Positions 30,991 through 39,434 of a stretch of DNA of 64,000 nucleotides are shown in pieces. The notes beneath the pieces are model-generated. The model saw nothing but the letters and a program-made list of their open reading frames with translations. It was not told the DNA's origin and did no database searches. The DNA lies in contig NZ_BAKG01000014.1 in the NCBI RefSeq assembly GCF_000614065.1, positions 25,114 to 89,113 of the forward strand, written 5' to 3'. Within the stretch, counting starts at the first letter, position 1. Each line of letters begins with the position of its first letter. Made by a program: the position numbers and the translations under genes. The stretch is from Prevotella dentasini JCM 15908. GTDB lineage: Bacteria > Bacteroidota > Bacteroidia > Bacteroidales > Bacteroidaceae.

Positions 30991-31045
30991 GCAGGCAGAG
31001 TGTCGTCCCTGCCGGCAGGTAGGCAGCCGAAAGGAAAAATAAAAA

Positions 31046-31075
31046 CCTTGCCATAAGATCACTCCCACGGCAAGG
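31046..31075 (-). terminator. Terminator-like hairpin, active in the - direction
   Basis: CCTTGCC (31046-31052) pairs with GGCAAGG (31069-31075). On the - strand the stem is followed by TTTTTATTTTT. It could end the leader-like transcript from 31.26 kb or serve the MATE gene weakly from the other side. Confidence 0.6.
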
Positions 31076-31188
31076 CGCATCGTATAGAAGAATATTTATA
31101 AGAGGTTACTTTCCTTTGATTGATTCGGTGCTGATTCTGCGTCGCGCCTGTTCTCTCAACAGATGTGTCGGGCAGAACCATTGTCCTA

Positions 31189-31264
31189 TAAAAAACCGTT
31201 GCCTTTCTCCTCTGTTGAGGAGGAGAAGTGGCAACGGTCTCATCACATAATCATAAAAACTCAT
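31189..31264 (-). promoter_or_regulatory. Attenuator-like element: aromatic leader peptide plus terminator
   Basis: On the - strand a short frame starts at 31264 (MSFYDYVMRPLPLL). It runs into a strong hairpin, ACCGTTGCC/GGCAACGGT (31238-31230 and 31203-31195) with an additional inner stem of TTCTCCTC/GAGGAGAA, followed by six T on the - strand (31194-31189). Aromatic codons just before a terminator resemble amino-acid attenuators, but no biosynthetic gene follows. The next thing downstream is a second terminator and the convergent MATE gene. It could be an orphaned leader or a small RNA. Confidence 0.4.
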
Positions 31265-31541
31265 TTTTGTATAAAAGCGTATGCTTTTGTCAGGCCATGT
31301 CCTCTGTATGCTTAGAAGACTTTTTTCCCTTTTCATTGTGATAATGCCGTCGGGTGCCCGTTCCCCTATTATGCAGACATGTTTTTAACATCAATTTAGA
31401 AAACGGGGCTTCTATTTGGATTAGTTGACACATATCTGCCAGTCCCACCAAGTAATCGCCGCTGTCTGCCGGCTGCTTGCTTCCCGTCTTGCCGGCAGGG
31501 CAGTCTTGTCAGTATCTGGGCTGCATCTTCTTTTAGAAATA

Positions 31542-31573
31542 TTTGGTATTTAGCAAAAGAAATGCTACCTTTG
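31542..31573 (+). promoter_or_regulatory. Promoter of tRNA-Leu
   Basis: TTTG (31542-31545), 20 bp, TACCTTTG (31566-31573). Transcription should start about 7 nt before the mature tRNA. Confidence 0.75.
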
Positions 31574-31585
31574 CACAACTTTTCT

Positions 31586-31667
31586 GCGCCTGTGGCGGAA
31601 TTGGTAGACGCGCCAGACTTAGGATCTGGTGGTTTATGCTGTGCAGGTTCGAGTCCTGTCAGGCGCA
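31586..31667 (+). tRNA. tRNA-Leu (anticodon TAG)
   Basis: 82 nt. The acceptor stem GCGCCTG pairs with CAGGCGC, discriminator A. The D-arm has GGCGGAATTGGTAGACGC. The anticodon stem CCAGA/TCTGG encloses CTTAGGA with anticodon TAG. A variable arm typical of class II tRNA precedes the T-loop GTTCGAGTC. CCA is not encoded. Confidence 0.95.
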
Positions 31668-31679
31668 CATTTCTTTCAG

Positions 31680-31744
31680 CTGAAAACGGGTTATTGGGCG
31701 AATGAATGGTCCTTTAACTCGTTTTCAGTTTTTTGCGGTCTGAC
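31680..31744 (+). terminator. Terminator downstream of tRNA-Leu
   Basis: CTGAAAACGGGTTA (31680-31693) pairs with TAACTCGTTTTCAG (31725-31738), one mismatch, followed by six T. The remaining 180 bp to the next gene show nothing supportable. Confidence 0.75.
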
Positions 31745-31927
31745 TTTTGGGGCGCATTTATGACGCTGCGACATCCATAAAGAAGAGGATGGCGCACTTG
31801 TTTCCATGCGATGCCAATATCAGCATCAGATTATCAGCATGCAGTATATCTGAGGAGCAGGTGAGGCAAAGGCAGGGTGATGCACCGGAAGGGGAGGGAG
31901 ACTTCTTCCGTCTGCTCTTCTTGTCTG

Positions 31928-32539
31928 TCAGCCGTGCTGTTGCTCGCCCTTCACATAGAGCTTGTGGTGGGACGTGCTCACGTTGCGAATCCTGCCGTCG
32001 GCCTCCAGCCGGGCGGCGAGGCGGTAGGCATGGCTCCGGGAGAGGTTGAGACGGCGGCGGAGGCTGGCAACGGTGATGGCCGGCTGCGTGGCGAACAGGC
32101 TGTCGAGGACCGTGCCGAGAGCCTCGTCGGTGGGTACGGTAGGCGTGCCGCGGGTGTAGGTAGCGTTGCTGAACTCAATGCCGCGGAGGGCTTCGAGGAA
32201 CTCGGTGTCGGGATGGAACTTCACCTTCCGCACCTCGGGATTGCGCAGCCGGTAGTGATGCGAGCGCGGGTCTTCGTAGAGGTCGCCCCGTATGGCGAGC
32301 GAGAAGTAGCCGATGCCGGGCAGGTGGACGTTGTTGCCCATCTTGAGTTCTTCGGCAATCTCGTCCTTCAGGGCTGTGAGCGCGCCTATGATGTCTGCCG
32401 GAGTGAGCGACGTGGCTTGCTGAATGTGGCGGCTGATGCGCTTGAGTCCTACGGTCTCGTTCTCTACTGCGACCACCTTGTAGGCCGTTTTGCCCGAGAT
32501 GGGGCTATGGTTCCTGATGAGCTTATAAGATACTGACAT
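31928..32539 (-). CDS. HU-HIG domain DNA-binding protein with C-terminal winged-helix segment
   Basis: 203 residues. The N-terminal 125 residues are an HU/IHF-like module of the Bacteroidota HIG type: YKVVAVENETVGLKRISRHI, LTPADIIGALTALKDEIAEE, then the beta-arm region NNVHLPGIGYFSLAIRG. The C-terminus (about 150-200) reads ITVASLRRRLNLSRSHAYRL followed by LEADGRIRNVSTSHHKLYV, a helix-turn-helix with wing. It presumably binds and bends DNA. The promoter (32688-32718) and a leader with four tandem palindromes (32587-32670) lie upstream, suggesting autoregulation. Confidence 0.8.
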   Translation of the reverse strand: MSVSYKLIRNHSPISGKTAYKVVAVENETVGLKRISRHIQQATSLTPADIIGALTALKDEIAEELKMGNNVHLPGIGYFSLAIRGDLYEDPRSHHYRLRNPEVRKVKFHPDTEFLEALRGIEFSNATYTRGTPTVPTDEALGTVLDSLFATQPAITVASLRRRLNLSRSHAYRLAARLEADGRIRNVSTSHHKLYVKGEQQHG

Positions 32540-32586
32540 GACTTTTCCTTAATGTCTGTGTTGGTGGATATGGAGGTTTCAGAACT

Positions 32587-32670
32587 GTCTCACTATTATG
32601 AGACGGTTGTCTCACTATTATGAAACGATTGTCTCACTATTATGAGACGTTTGTCTCACTATTATGAGAC
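32587..32670. repeat. Four tandem 18-bp palindromes at exact 22-bp spacing
   Basis: GTCTCA-CTATTA-TGAGAC occurs at 32587-32604, 32609-32626 (one base changed, TGAAAC), 32631-32648 and 32653-32670. Each start is 22 bp after the last. The block sits between the predicted transcription start (near 32682) and the start codon of the HU-HIG gene (32539), so it is in the transcribed leader and could act as DNA operator or RNA hairpins. Confidence 0.85.
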
Positions 32671-32687
32671 GAATATAATTCTTGGTG

Positions 32688-32718
32688 CAAAGATAATGCA
32701 AATCCTTGGTATATGCAA
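32688..32718 (-). promoter_or_regulatory. Promoter of the HU-HIG gene
   Basis: On the - strand TTG (32718-32716), 20 bp, TATCTTTG (32695-32688). The predicted start near 32682 gives a leader of about 140 nt carrying the four palindromes. Confidence 0.7.
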
Positions 32719-33065
32719 GAGGAAAGCATGGGGAAACGTTTTCCGCCCTGCGCCTGTGGGTGTGTGGGGCGCGCATGTACCGTCCGGTCGGGCAGGGATG
32801 GCCTCGCCTGTGGAGGGCGGTTGCGGTGGCTTTTCGTCGTAGCACACGGCAAAAGCTGCGTGGCAGGCCTGCTGCCACAGCCGGACGGAAGTCTATATAT
32901 TAAGGTGTGGCGCGTGGATGGCAGGCAGCCGGGAGTTTTTCCTGAAAGTTTTTGGTGGTGGATAGTGGAGATGTCAATACGCTGAAAATCAGCTGTTTGT
33001 CAGCCTGAATCTAACTTCCGTTGCCTTTCTGAAGGAAAATAATTTGAAAAAAAGTTCATGAAAAG

Positions 33066-33097
33066 TTTGCAGGAAAGGGATTTTTGCCATATCTTTG
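33066..33097 (+). promoter_or_regulatory. Promoter of the 33.16-36.65 kb cluster
   Basis: TTTG (33066-33069), 20 bp, TATCTTTG (33090-33097), 64 bp before the ATG at 33161. The region 32719-33065 has no feature I can support. Confidence 0.8.
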
Positions 33098-33160
33098 CAG
33101 TGTACTAATAAAGTAGAACACTACAACAAAGTAATAATAACAACTTAAAAGCCCTATAAT

Positions 33161-33646
33161 ATGGATATTATCATCACTTCGGCAACGCTGATGGCCATGT
33201 ATTTCAGCCCTGTCAGCAACAACATGAACGGATTCTGCTACAATCCCCAAGTTGTGAACAATCAAGTGGAGAATGTTGAGGTGCTGTCGAACTCCGACAA
33301 CCATCTCGCCCGGAAGTACCGCTACAGCTTTGACTACGACGGGCAGAGCCGCCTCACGGGCAAGACCGTCCAGACGTGGAACGGCTATCGTCAGCGTTGG
33401 GAGCCTTCCTACCGGCTCACCTTTGCCTACTCTGCCGGCGGCATGACCGTTGCGCGCAGCCTGTGGGACAAGCGGAAGAAGACATTCTCGCCGGTCGACG
33501 AGGAAATGGTCTACAAGAAGGAGGGCGACCACATCCTCGCCGTGAGCACCTACGAGCGCAAGTCGCAGACGGGCGAGCTGGTCCTGACGGGCAGCACCCT
33601 TATGCTGAACCCCTACGAGGGCTATCTGCTGGCTCAGGCCCGGTAG
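33161..33646 (+). CDS. Hypothetical protein, DUF3836-like
   Basis: 161 residues. A weak hydrophobic N-terminus (IIITSATLMAMYFSPVS) may be a signal. The remainder is a run of short strands typical of Bacteroidales DUF3836-like proteins: KYRYSFDYDGQSRLTGKTVQ, WNGYRQRWEPSYRLTFAYSA, VARSLWDKRKKTFSPVDEEM. The pattern of Y-x-Y and W-x-x-x-x-x-W-x-P resembles YD-type repeat chemistry. It is the first gene after a good promoter and 81 bp before an ABC ATPase. No function can be stated. Confidence 0.55.
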   Translation: MDIIITSATLMAMYFSPVSNNMNGFCYNPQVVNNQVENVEVLSNSDNHLARKYRYSFDYDGQSRLTGKTVQTWNGYRQRWEPSYRLTFAYSAGGMTVARSLWDKRKKTFSPVDEEMVYKKEGDHILAVSTYERKSQTGELVLTGSTLMLNPYEGYLLAQAR

Positions 33647-33727
33647 CCGCCCCGGGCAGAAACGCCATCGCCCGACATTCATTCACGCACATCATCATCA
33701 CCCAACAGCCACCACCCCACACCCACA

Positions 33728-34546
33728 ATGATTGAAATAAAGAATTTATCCTACCACTACGCAGGTAGCAGGCACAATGTTTTCGACGGCTTCGACCTCT
33801 CCCTGCCCGACAGCCGCATCTACGGGCTGCTCGGAAAGAACGGCATGGGCAAGAGCACCCTGCTCTACCTCATTGCCGGACTGCTCCGCCCGTCGAAGGG
33901 AAGCATCTACACCAACGGCTGCGAGGCCAGACTCCGCCACCCGGAAATGCTCCGCGAGATATACATCGTCCCCGAGGAGTATGACCTGCCGGGACTGACG
34001 ATGGAGCAGTATGCAAAGATTCACCGCGAGTTCTATCCGCGTTTCGACACGGAGGTGCTCAACCGCTGTCTGCAAGACTTCGAGATGCCGGCGGAAGCCA
34101 ACTTCAGGGCACTCTCCATGGGACAGAAGAAGAAGGTCTACATGAGCTTCGCCATCGCCTCGGGCTGCCAGCTGCTCCTGATGGACGAGCCTACCAACGG
34201 TCTCGACATCCCGTCGAAGGCACTTTTCCGCAAGGTCGTGGCCGGCAATCTCTCCGAAGGCTCCTCGCTGATAATCTCCACCCATCAGGTGCACGACGTG
34301 GAGCAGCTGCTCGACTACGTGCTCATCCTCGACCATTCCCGGCTTCTGCTCAGTGCGCCGACGGGGGAAATCACCGACCGGTACGAGTTCTCCTACCGCG
34401 CACCGGGCGAGATGGACGATTCGGTCATCTATTCCGAGCCGTCGCTGCAGGGCAATGCCGTCATAGCCCGTCGCCGCCCCGGGAGTCCAGAGACCACGCT
34501 CAACCTCGAGTTGCTCTTCAATGCGGCAACCTTGGGGAAACTATAA
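33728..34546 (+). CDS. ABC transporter ATP-binding protein
   Basis: 272 residues. Walker A GLLGKNGMGKSTLL (about 35-48), Q-loop region YIVPEEYDLPG, signature ALSMGQKKKVY, Walker B LLLMDEPTNGLDIPS, H-loop ISTHQVHDVE. The C-terminal 60 residues are specific and have no family motif. It belongs to the subtype paired with polytopic membrane proteins and YtrA-type GntR regulators; both are encoded downstream. Substrate unknown; export of a lipid, peptide or antibiotic is typical. Confidence 0.88.
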   Translation: MIEIKNLSYHYAGSRHNVFDGFDLSLPDSRIYGLLGKNGMGKSTLLYLIAGLLRPSKGSIYTNGCEARLRHPEMLREIYIVPEEYDLPGLTMEQYAKIHREFYPRFDTEVLNRCLQDFEMPAEANFRALSMGQKKKVYMSFAIASGCQLLLMDEPTNGLDIPSKALFRKVVAGNLSEGSSLIISTHQVHDVEQLLDYVLILDHSRLLLSAPTGEITDRYEFSYRAPGEMDDSVIYSEPSLQGNAVIARRRPGSPETTLNLELLFNAATLGKL

Positions 34547-34581
34547 ACACTATAATTTCAGACTTTCAAAAAGCAAAAACA

Positions 34582-35331
34582 ATGAAACATACCTGTTCTT
34601 TTGCCATCAAGGCACTGCTGCTGACAGCCCTCTGCGCAACAACCCTGACCTCCTGCATCATGAGAAAGGAAGATCCGGGCAAGGAAGTAAAGAAGACGAT
34701 ACGCGTAACGCCGTTCGAGAACATCGATGTAAACGGGAACGCATCGGTCTACCTACAGCAGGGAGACTCTTTCAAAGTCGTAATGGTAGGCATGGAGAAT
34801 GAAATCAAACGAACGGAAGTGAGCTGCAAGGACGGCATCCTGTTCATAGACGAGGCAGGAAACGGCGAAGCTGGAGGGTATCAGAAGATGACGTTCGATT
34901 ACCACTTCAACCATACGAAGGTGTACGTAACGATGCCCCGGTTGAGGAAACTCGAGCAGATGGGCAACTCCGATATCGAGATGCAAAAGCCGTTCACCGG
35001 CGACAGCATCCTCTTCGAGATACAGGGCAATGCCAGTATGGACATTGCCAGCCTCAAGGCCGACTACCTCGGTATCAGAATCCTCGGCAATGCCTCTGCC
35101 GACCTGAGAAACCTTACGGTCGAAACGATGCTGCTTGGCATACAGGGCAACGCCTCTGTCGATGCCGATATGAAGGATGCCGGCAATGTCTCGGTCGGCA
35201 TAGAGGGAAATGCGAGCGTGGAGCTGACGGGTACGACGCGCGTTCGGCCCAGCATCGACATTACAGGCAACGGTTCGGTCAGCAACAACACCACCCGGAG
35301 CAAGGCCCCTGCCTCCGCCAAGGTCAAGTAA
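34582..35331 (+). CDS. DUF2807 (head GIN domain) lipoprotein
   Basis: 249 residues with a lipobox (LLLTALCATTLTSC). The mature part begins with VTPFENIDVNGNASVYLQQG, the usual DUF2807 opening, and continues as a right-handed beta-helix-like series of NGNA/GNAS turns: IQGNASMDIAS, ILGNASADLRN, IQGNASVDADM, IEGNASVELTG, ITGNGSVSNN. These six or so 18-22 residue rungs are an obvious internal repeat. Annotated elsewhere as putative autotransporter adhesin; the true role is unknown. It lies between the ATPase and the membrane subunit. Confidence 0.8.
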   Translation: MKHTCSFAIKALLLTALCATTLTSCIMRKEDPGKEVKKTIRVTPFENIDVNGNASVYLQQGDSFKVVMVGMENEIKRTEVSCKDGILFIDEAGNGEAGGYQKMTFDYHFNHTKVYVTMPRLRKLEQMGNSDIEMQKPFTGDSILFEIQGNASMDIASLKADYLGIRILGNASADLRNLTVETMLLGIQGNASVDADMKDAGNVSVGIEGNASVELTGTTRVRPSIDITGNGSVSNNTTRSKAPASAKVK

Positions 35332-35448
35332 GCCCTCCGCTCAAAACCCTTTCCTCCGCCCGTGGAGGCAGGGACATCCCGTCTCCGCGGCCAAAAGGGG
35401 AGAAACTCAACCGTTCCATCCCATCCGTCAATATAAATAAAACAAACA

Positions 35449-36263
35449 ATGGAAAAATTCAATATCAACCGTTTCGGGCAGGTTTTCATGCGCCTGCTGA
35501 TGGTGAGAAAGAAGACCTATACCACCTTCTTCTTGGCCACAACCATATTGTTCACGCTCGCCACAGTGCTCTCCTGCAATCCCTTCAGGCTTGAGTCCTT
35601 CACCGCGGGAGAAATGTCTTCCATGCTCGTGTCGGGCACTGCGTTCTGCATAGGCCTTATGATAGCTGTTCAGGGTATCTGTGCCTCGTTCATCGTCAGC
35701 GACCTGAAGACCAAGCAGGACAAGATTCAGGAGCTGATGCTGCCTGCTACCAATCTGGAGAAGTTCGTCGCCCGTCTTCTGGGCAGCACCCTGTTCGTCC
35801 TTCTGATTATGTTCATAGCCTTCGCCCTGAGCGATGTCTTGCAGCAGCTGCTCAACATGCTCATTCATAAAGGTTCGCGTGCCTCCATGCTCGTAAGTCT
35901 TTTCAGCGACTTGGACATGTTTTCTAATTTGCCCCAAGATGCCAAGTCAGCTGTATGGGTATACCTCTTGGGTGCTGTCAGCAGCTTTTCCGTATTCGCC
36001 CTTGGCGGCATGCTCTTCCGCAAGGTGGCGTGGCTGAAGACGAGCATCGCGGTTTTCCTGATTATCGTCATCGGGCTTTCGCTCTTCGTAGCTTCGCCTA
36101 CGTGGTCTATACCCAGACCCCTTACGTCGTTGCCCTTCCGCGCCATTGGCCTTTTTGGGCGAATGTACTTGGCAGTCTGGCCGTATCCGTTCCGTGCCTC
36201 TGGCTCTCCTACCGTCTCTATTGCCGTCTGCAAGCGGTCAATAACCGATGGATTAATATATAA
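35449..36263 (+). CDS. ABC-associated multi-pass membrane protein (frame break near 36085)
   Basis: About 271 residues when joined. Six hydrophobic segments include TTFFLATTILFTLATVLSC, LVSGTAFCIGLMIAVQGICA, LLGSTLFVLLIMFIAFALS, VWVYLLGAVSSFSVFALGG and IAVFLIIVIGLSLFV. The frame in which the protein starts runs on into an implausible Pro/Arg tail. The neighbouring frame reads SFAYVVYTQTPYVVALP and VLGSLAVSVPCLWLSYRLYC, ending at 36263, which is clearly the real C-terminus. One base is missing between about 36075 and 36095. It is probably the permease for the ATPase at 33.7 kb. Confidence 0.7.
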
Positions 36264-36290
36264 AGGTATAACCCCTATACGACATAGCTT

Positions 36291-36649
36291 ATGAATTTCA
36301 ACAACAATAAGGCTATCTACGAGCAAATGGCAGACCGCCTCTGCGACGAGATAATAGCCGGAACCTATAAGGCCGACGACCGTATCCCGTCCGTCCGCGA
36401 CTATGCCGTAACCTTGCAGGTGAATACCAATACAGCCGTTAAGGCTATGAGGTGCTTGCCCGTGAAGGTGTCATTTACAACCGTCGCGGCTTGGGCTACT
36501 TCGTCTCCGCCGATGCTGCCGCTCAGATACATGCAGTGCGCAGGCAGGAGTTTCTCGAAGAGATGCTCCCTGAGCTGTTCCGGCAGATGCGCCTCCTCGG
36601 TATCGGTATGAAGGAGGTGCAGGAGAAGTGGGAGGCAGAGTCGCCATGA
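36291..36649 (+). CDS. GntR-family (YtrA subfamily) transcriptional regulator (frame break near 36446)
   Basis: 119 residues when joined. The winged helix is typical: AIYEQMADRLCDEIIAGTYK, DDRIPSVRDYAVTLQVNTNT, then (after a missing C in GGC) YEVLAREGVIYNRRGLGYFV. Only a short helical tail follows, as in the YtrA subfamily that controls ABC transporters. It probably represses its own operon. It lies last in the cluster rather than first, which is less usual. The two open pieces are 36291-36611 and 36452-36649. Confidence 0.85.
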
Positions 36650-36710
36650 GGCGGCAGGCCCTTCTTCTCCACGTCAGGAAAAAAGACTGTAGTTACCATA
36701 AATACTTGAT

Positions 36711-36757
36711 AGCCCATAGGGCATTGGGCGCACCTGTTCCAATTGCCCTATGGGGCT
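36711..36757 (+). terminator. Inverted repeat after the GntR gene
   Basis: AGCCCATAGGGCA (36711-36723) pairs with TGCCCTATGGGGCT (36744-36757) with one bulge. No clear T-run follows, so it may be a terminator or a processing hairpin. Confidence 0.45.
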
Positions 36758-36812
36758 TATCCGTCTAAAAACCTAATCAAACAGAATCTTTAACACGCAA
36801 GGCAACAATCAA

Positions 36813-38051
36813 ATGAAGAAAATCATCATCCTGCTGCTTACCGCCATTATGTCCGTGGCAGCCTATGCACAAACAGATGTGCCGGACAAGAATGGTCTGC
36901 TGAAAAAAATAAGAAGTCTAAATAGCCGCCGGAAACAATTGAACCAGCAGAAAGACTACTCGGGTTCGCTCGATTGCCTGCTGCAAATGCAGAAACTCAT
37001 GGATAGTGTTTTTGTTGCCGGAGATAACAATGAGGAATCTCTGAAGGGAAAGAGAGCGGTACAGGCAACGTTGTTCTATGACATTGCCTGCACTTACTCC
37101 CTGTTGAACAAGCGCAAACTGGCCATTGACGCTTTTGAAGCATCTATTCAGGCAGGTTTCAACGACTATCGGCATGTATTGAATGATACCGATTTGGACA
37201 ATCTCCGCAAGGAAAAGCGGTTTACGAAGTTGGTCAGCAGCCTTCGGAAATACGACAAGCTCGTCATCCTGCAAGAGGCTAAAGGCTATCGGAAAGAGAA
37301 TACCGACACGATGCCAACGTTCACCTATCGTACCGACGACATAAATTTGCGCAACCTGCACGAATACTTTAAGCTCGATTCCGTGGCAGGTACGGGAGAC
37401 GAGGTATCGAAGATAAAGAACATTCTTGCCTTCGTCCACAATGCCATCCGGCATGATGGGAGCAATTATGCCCTTTGCGAGGTTGACGCAATAGATATCT
37501 ATAACTATCACAAAGCGACGGGACGGGGTGTCAACTGCCGCCTGCTCGCCATTGCGCTCAATGAAATGTATCTCTCAATGGGCTTTGCCTCGCGCTATGT
37601 CACCTGCTTGCCGAAAGATTCAACCGACGGCGACTGCCACGTCATCAACACGGTCTATTCACGCCAGATCAACAAATGGATATGGGTAGACCCTACTTTC
37701 AATGCCTACGTAATGGACGAAAACGGCAATCTCCTGAGTATTGCCGAGGTTCGGGAACGCCTGCGTACAGGTCAGCCGCTTGTTCTTAACGAGACCGCCA
37801 ACTGGAACAATCAGGAGAAAGAGACCAAAGAACATTATCTTGACTACTATATGGCGAAGAATCTGTACTGGATGCAGTGCGTAGTTGATAGCCGTTTCAA
37901 TCCCGAAAGTCGCTATCGGCCATTGGAAAGCAGATACGTTACACTGGTTCCAGAGGGGGCAGAGCAAGAACTCTCCCGTCGTATTTTCACACCAAAATAC
38001 ATTGTTCATGACCCGGAATACTTCTGGCAGCTTCCTGTTTCGTACAAATAG
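36813..38051 (+). CDS. Exported transglutaminase-like protein with N-terminal TPR segment
   Basis: 412 residues with a signal peptide (KIIILLLTAIMSVAAYAQ). Residues about 50-140 form helical pairs like tetratricopeptides (YDIACTYSLLNKRKLAIDAF, EASIQAGFNDYRHVLND). The transglutaminase fold follows with the catalytic triad visible: GVNCRLLAIALNEMY (Cys), GDCHVINTVYS (His) and WIWVDPTFNAYV (Asp). In bacteria such domains are usually peptidases or amidases rather than cross-linkers. It precedes two further exported peptidase-like genes on the same strand, 53 bp from the next. Confidence 0.8.
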   Translation: MKKIIILLLTAIMSVAAYAQTDVPDKNGLLKKIRSLNSRRKQLNQQKDYSGSLDCLLQMQKLMDSVFVAGDNNEESLKGKRAVQATLFYDIACTYSLLNKRKLAIDAFEASIQAGFNDYRHVLNDTDLDNLRKEKRFTKLVSSLRKYDKLVILQEAKGYRKENTDTMPTFTYRTDDINLRNLHEYFKLDSVAGTGDEVSKIKNILAFVHNAIRHDGSNYALCEVDAIDIYNYHKATGRGVNCRLLAIALNEMYLSMGFASRYVTCLPKDSTDGDCHVINTVYSRQINKWIWVDPTFNAYVMDENGNLLSIAEVRERLRTGQPLVLNETANWNNQEKETKEHYLDYYMAKNLYWMQCVVDSRFNPESRYRPLESRYVTLVPEGAEQELSRRIFTPKYIVHDPEYFWQLPVSYK

Positions 38052-38104
38052 CGCGTCCATGATATGTTTGTCCTGTATAAACAACCTTTAATATAACTAA
38101 CAAC

Positions 38105-39262
38105 ATGGCTATTATCAAACACCAACTAAAGGCAGCTGTGCTATCATTAACGCTCCTTTTAATCCTTTGCACTCCAAGTCTGCACGCACAGGATATTTCC
38201 GTCGGCGTTTCGGAATCCGTAGAGCTGATGAGTATTCTTGCCAAGACGGCAGGTTACAGAGAGTATTGCAACGACATGGCCGGAGCCTATACCGATGCGA
38301 CCAACGAGTGGTTTGCACCTTACAGCAGCCATCCCACCGTCAGATACATGCAGGAAATCCGCGAGAAATACGGTATTTCGTATGATGCCGTCGCTGCCAT
38401 GGCCGTCCGTCTGGAGTGTGCCGGCGACGGCACGGTAGGGTTTCTTGATTGTGAGGACGATATTGGCGACAAGCGGTGGAAGAACATTCCCTTGGACAGC
38501 TTCCTCGTCAGGCTGAATCAATTCTATACGGACACGCGCTTCCATGCCTTCTATCTCCGGCACGCACCCTTGTTTTCCCGTATCGTCGGCAAGTTCAGGG
38601 AGGATGTACTGAAAGGTTTCGACCCCTCATGGTACTCCTCCTTTTACGGTAAACAGACCGAATCGGGATTCCCTATCGTCATAGGCGTCAGCAACGGAGG
38701 CGGCAATTATGGTGCCCATCGGCAGTTGCGGGGAAGGCAGCGCGAGAATTTTGCAATCATAGGCTGCTATATAGAGAAAGGGGACAGCGTCCCCGACTAT
38801 TCCTATTACCTCCCCACACTGATTCATGAGTTCAACCACTCCTTTGCAAATGGCCTAATCTCTTCTGCCGACTCCCTACAGGCAGCCCGGGTGGGGAACG
38901 TCTTGTACAGAATGTCGGCCTTGGCGATGAGAAGGCAGGCCTATGGCAATGGCGAGACCGTGCTGAACGAGTCTCTCGTCAGGGCTGCCGTCATCATCTA
39001 CCTGTCCGACCATCGTTCCGTGCACCCGACGCCTGAAGAGGCACTTGCCGACGAGATTGCCTGCGGCTTCGGTTGGATGCCCGAGCTGGTAACGGCATTG
39101 CAGAAGTATCGGAAATCAAGGAAGAAGTACCCCAACCTCACGTCCTACGCCCCTGAACTGCTGAAGACCTTGTCCGGATATGTGAACAGGGAGAGCCGGC
39201 GGATAGGCAGACCACTCGGGGTTAAGGACATGTTTCATACTGAAGAAGCGTCTGTCAAGTGA
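38105..39262 (+). CDS. DUF4932-family exported protein with zincin motif
   Basis: 385 residues with a signal peptide (AVLSLTLLLILCTPSLHAQ). The centre contains TLIHEFNHSFANGL, an HExxH zinc-binding signature (residues about 238-242), and downstream VLNESLVRAAVIIYL supplies a Glu that could be the third ligand as in gluzincins. DUF4932 is annotated as unknown function; the sequence argues for a metallopeptidase of the periplasm or surface. No prodomain is apparent. It lies in tandem with the transglutaminase-like gene and an M13 peptidase. Confidence 0.7.
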   Translation: MAIIKHQLKAAVLSLTLLLILCTPSLHAQDISVGVSESVELMSILAKTAGYREYCNDMAGAYTDATNEWFAPYSSHPTVRYMQEIREKYGISYDAVAAMAVRLECAGDGTVGFLDCEDDIGDKRWKNIPLDSFLVRLNQFYTDTRFHAFYLRHAPLFSRIVGKFREDVLKGFDPSWYSSFYGKQTESGFPIVIGVSNGGGNYGAHRQLRGRQRENFAIIGCYIEKGDSVPDYSYYLPTLIHEFNHSFANGLISSADSLQAARVGNVLYRMSALAMRRQAYGNGETVLNESLVRAAVIIYLSDHRSVHPTPEEALADEIACGFGWMPELVTALQKYRKSRKKYPNLTSYAPELLKTLSGYVNRESRRIGRPLGVKDMFHTEEASVK

Positions 39263-39434
39263 TAATTTCCATGGAAATACTTGCAAATACGGAAAGAAAT
39301 GATTAAAATTGCACTTGCTTTGAAAAATAAGACGAATACCTTGTAGTATTCTTACCGTCTCCTGCGTCTAAGAAATAGAATTGCAAGCAACCCGATGATC
39401 AAAGGACAACAAAACAAACGATATATACAGAACA

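Noticed and set aside
31396..31668. 90-residue - strand frame containing TGLEPAQHKPPDPKSGAS
   Set aside because: It is the antisense translation of tRNA-Leu and its flank, a well-known spurious protein.
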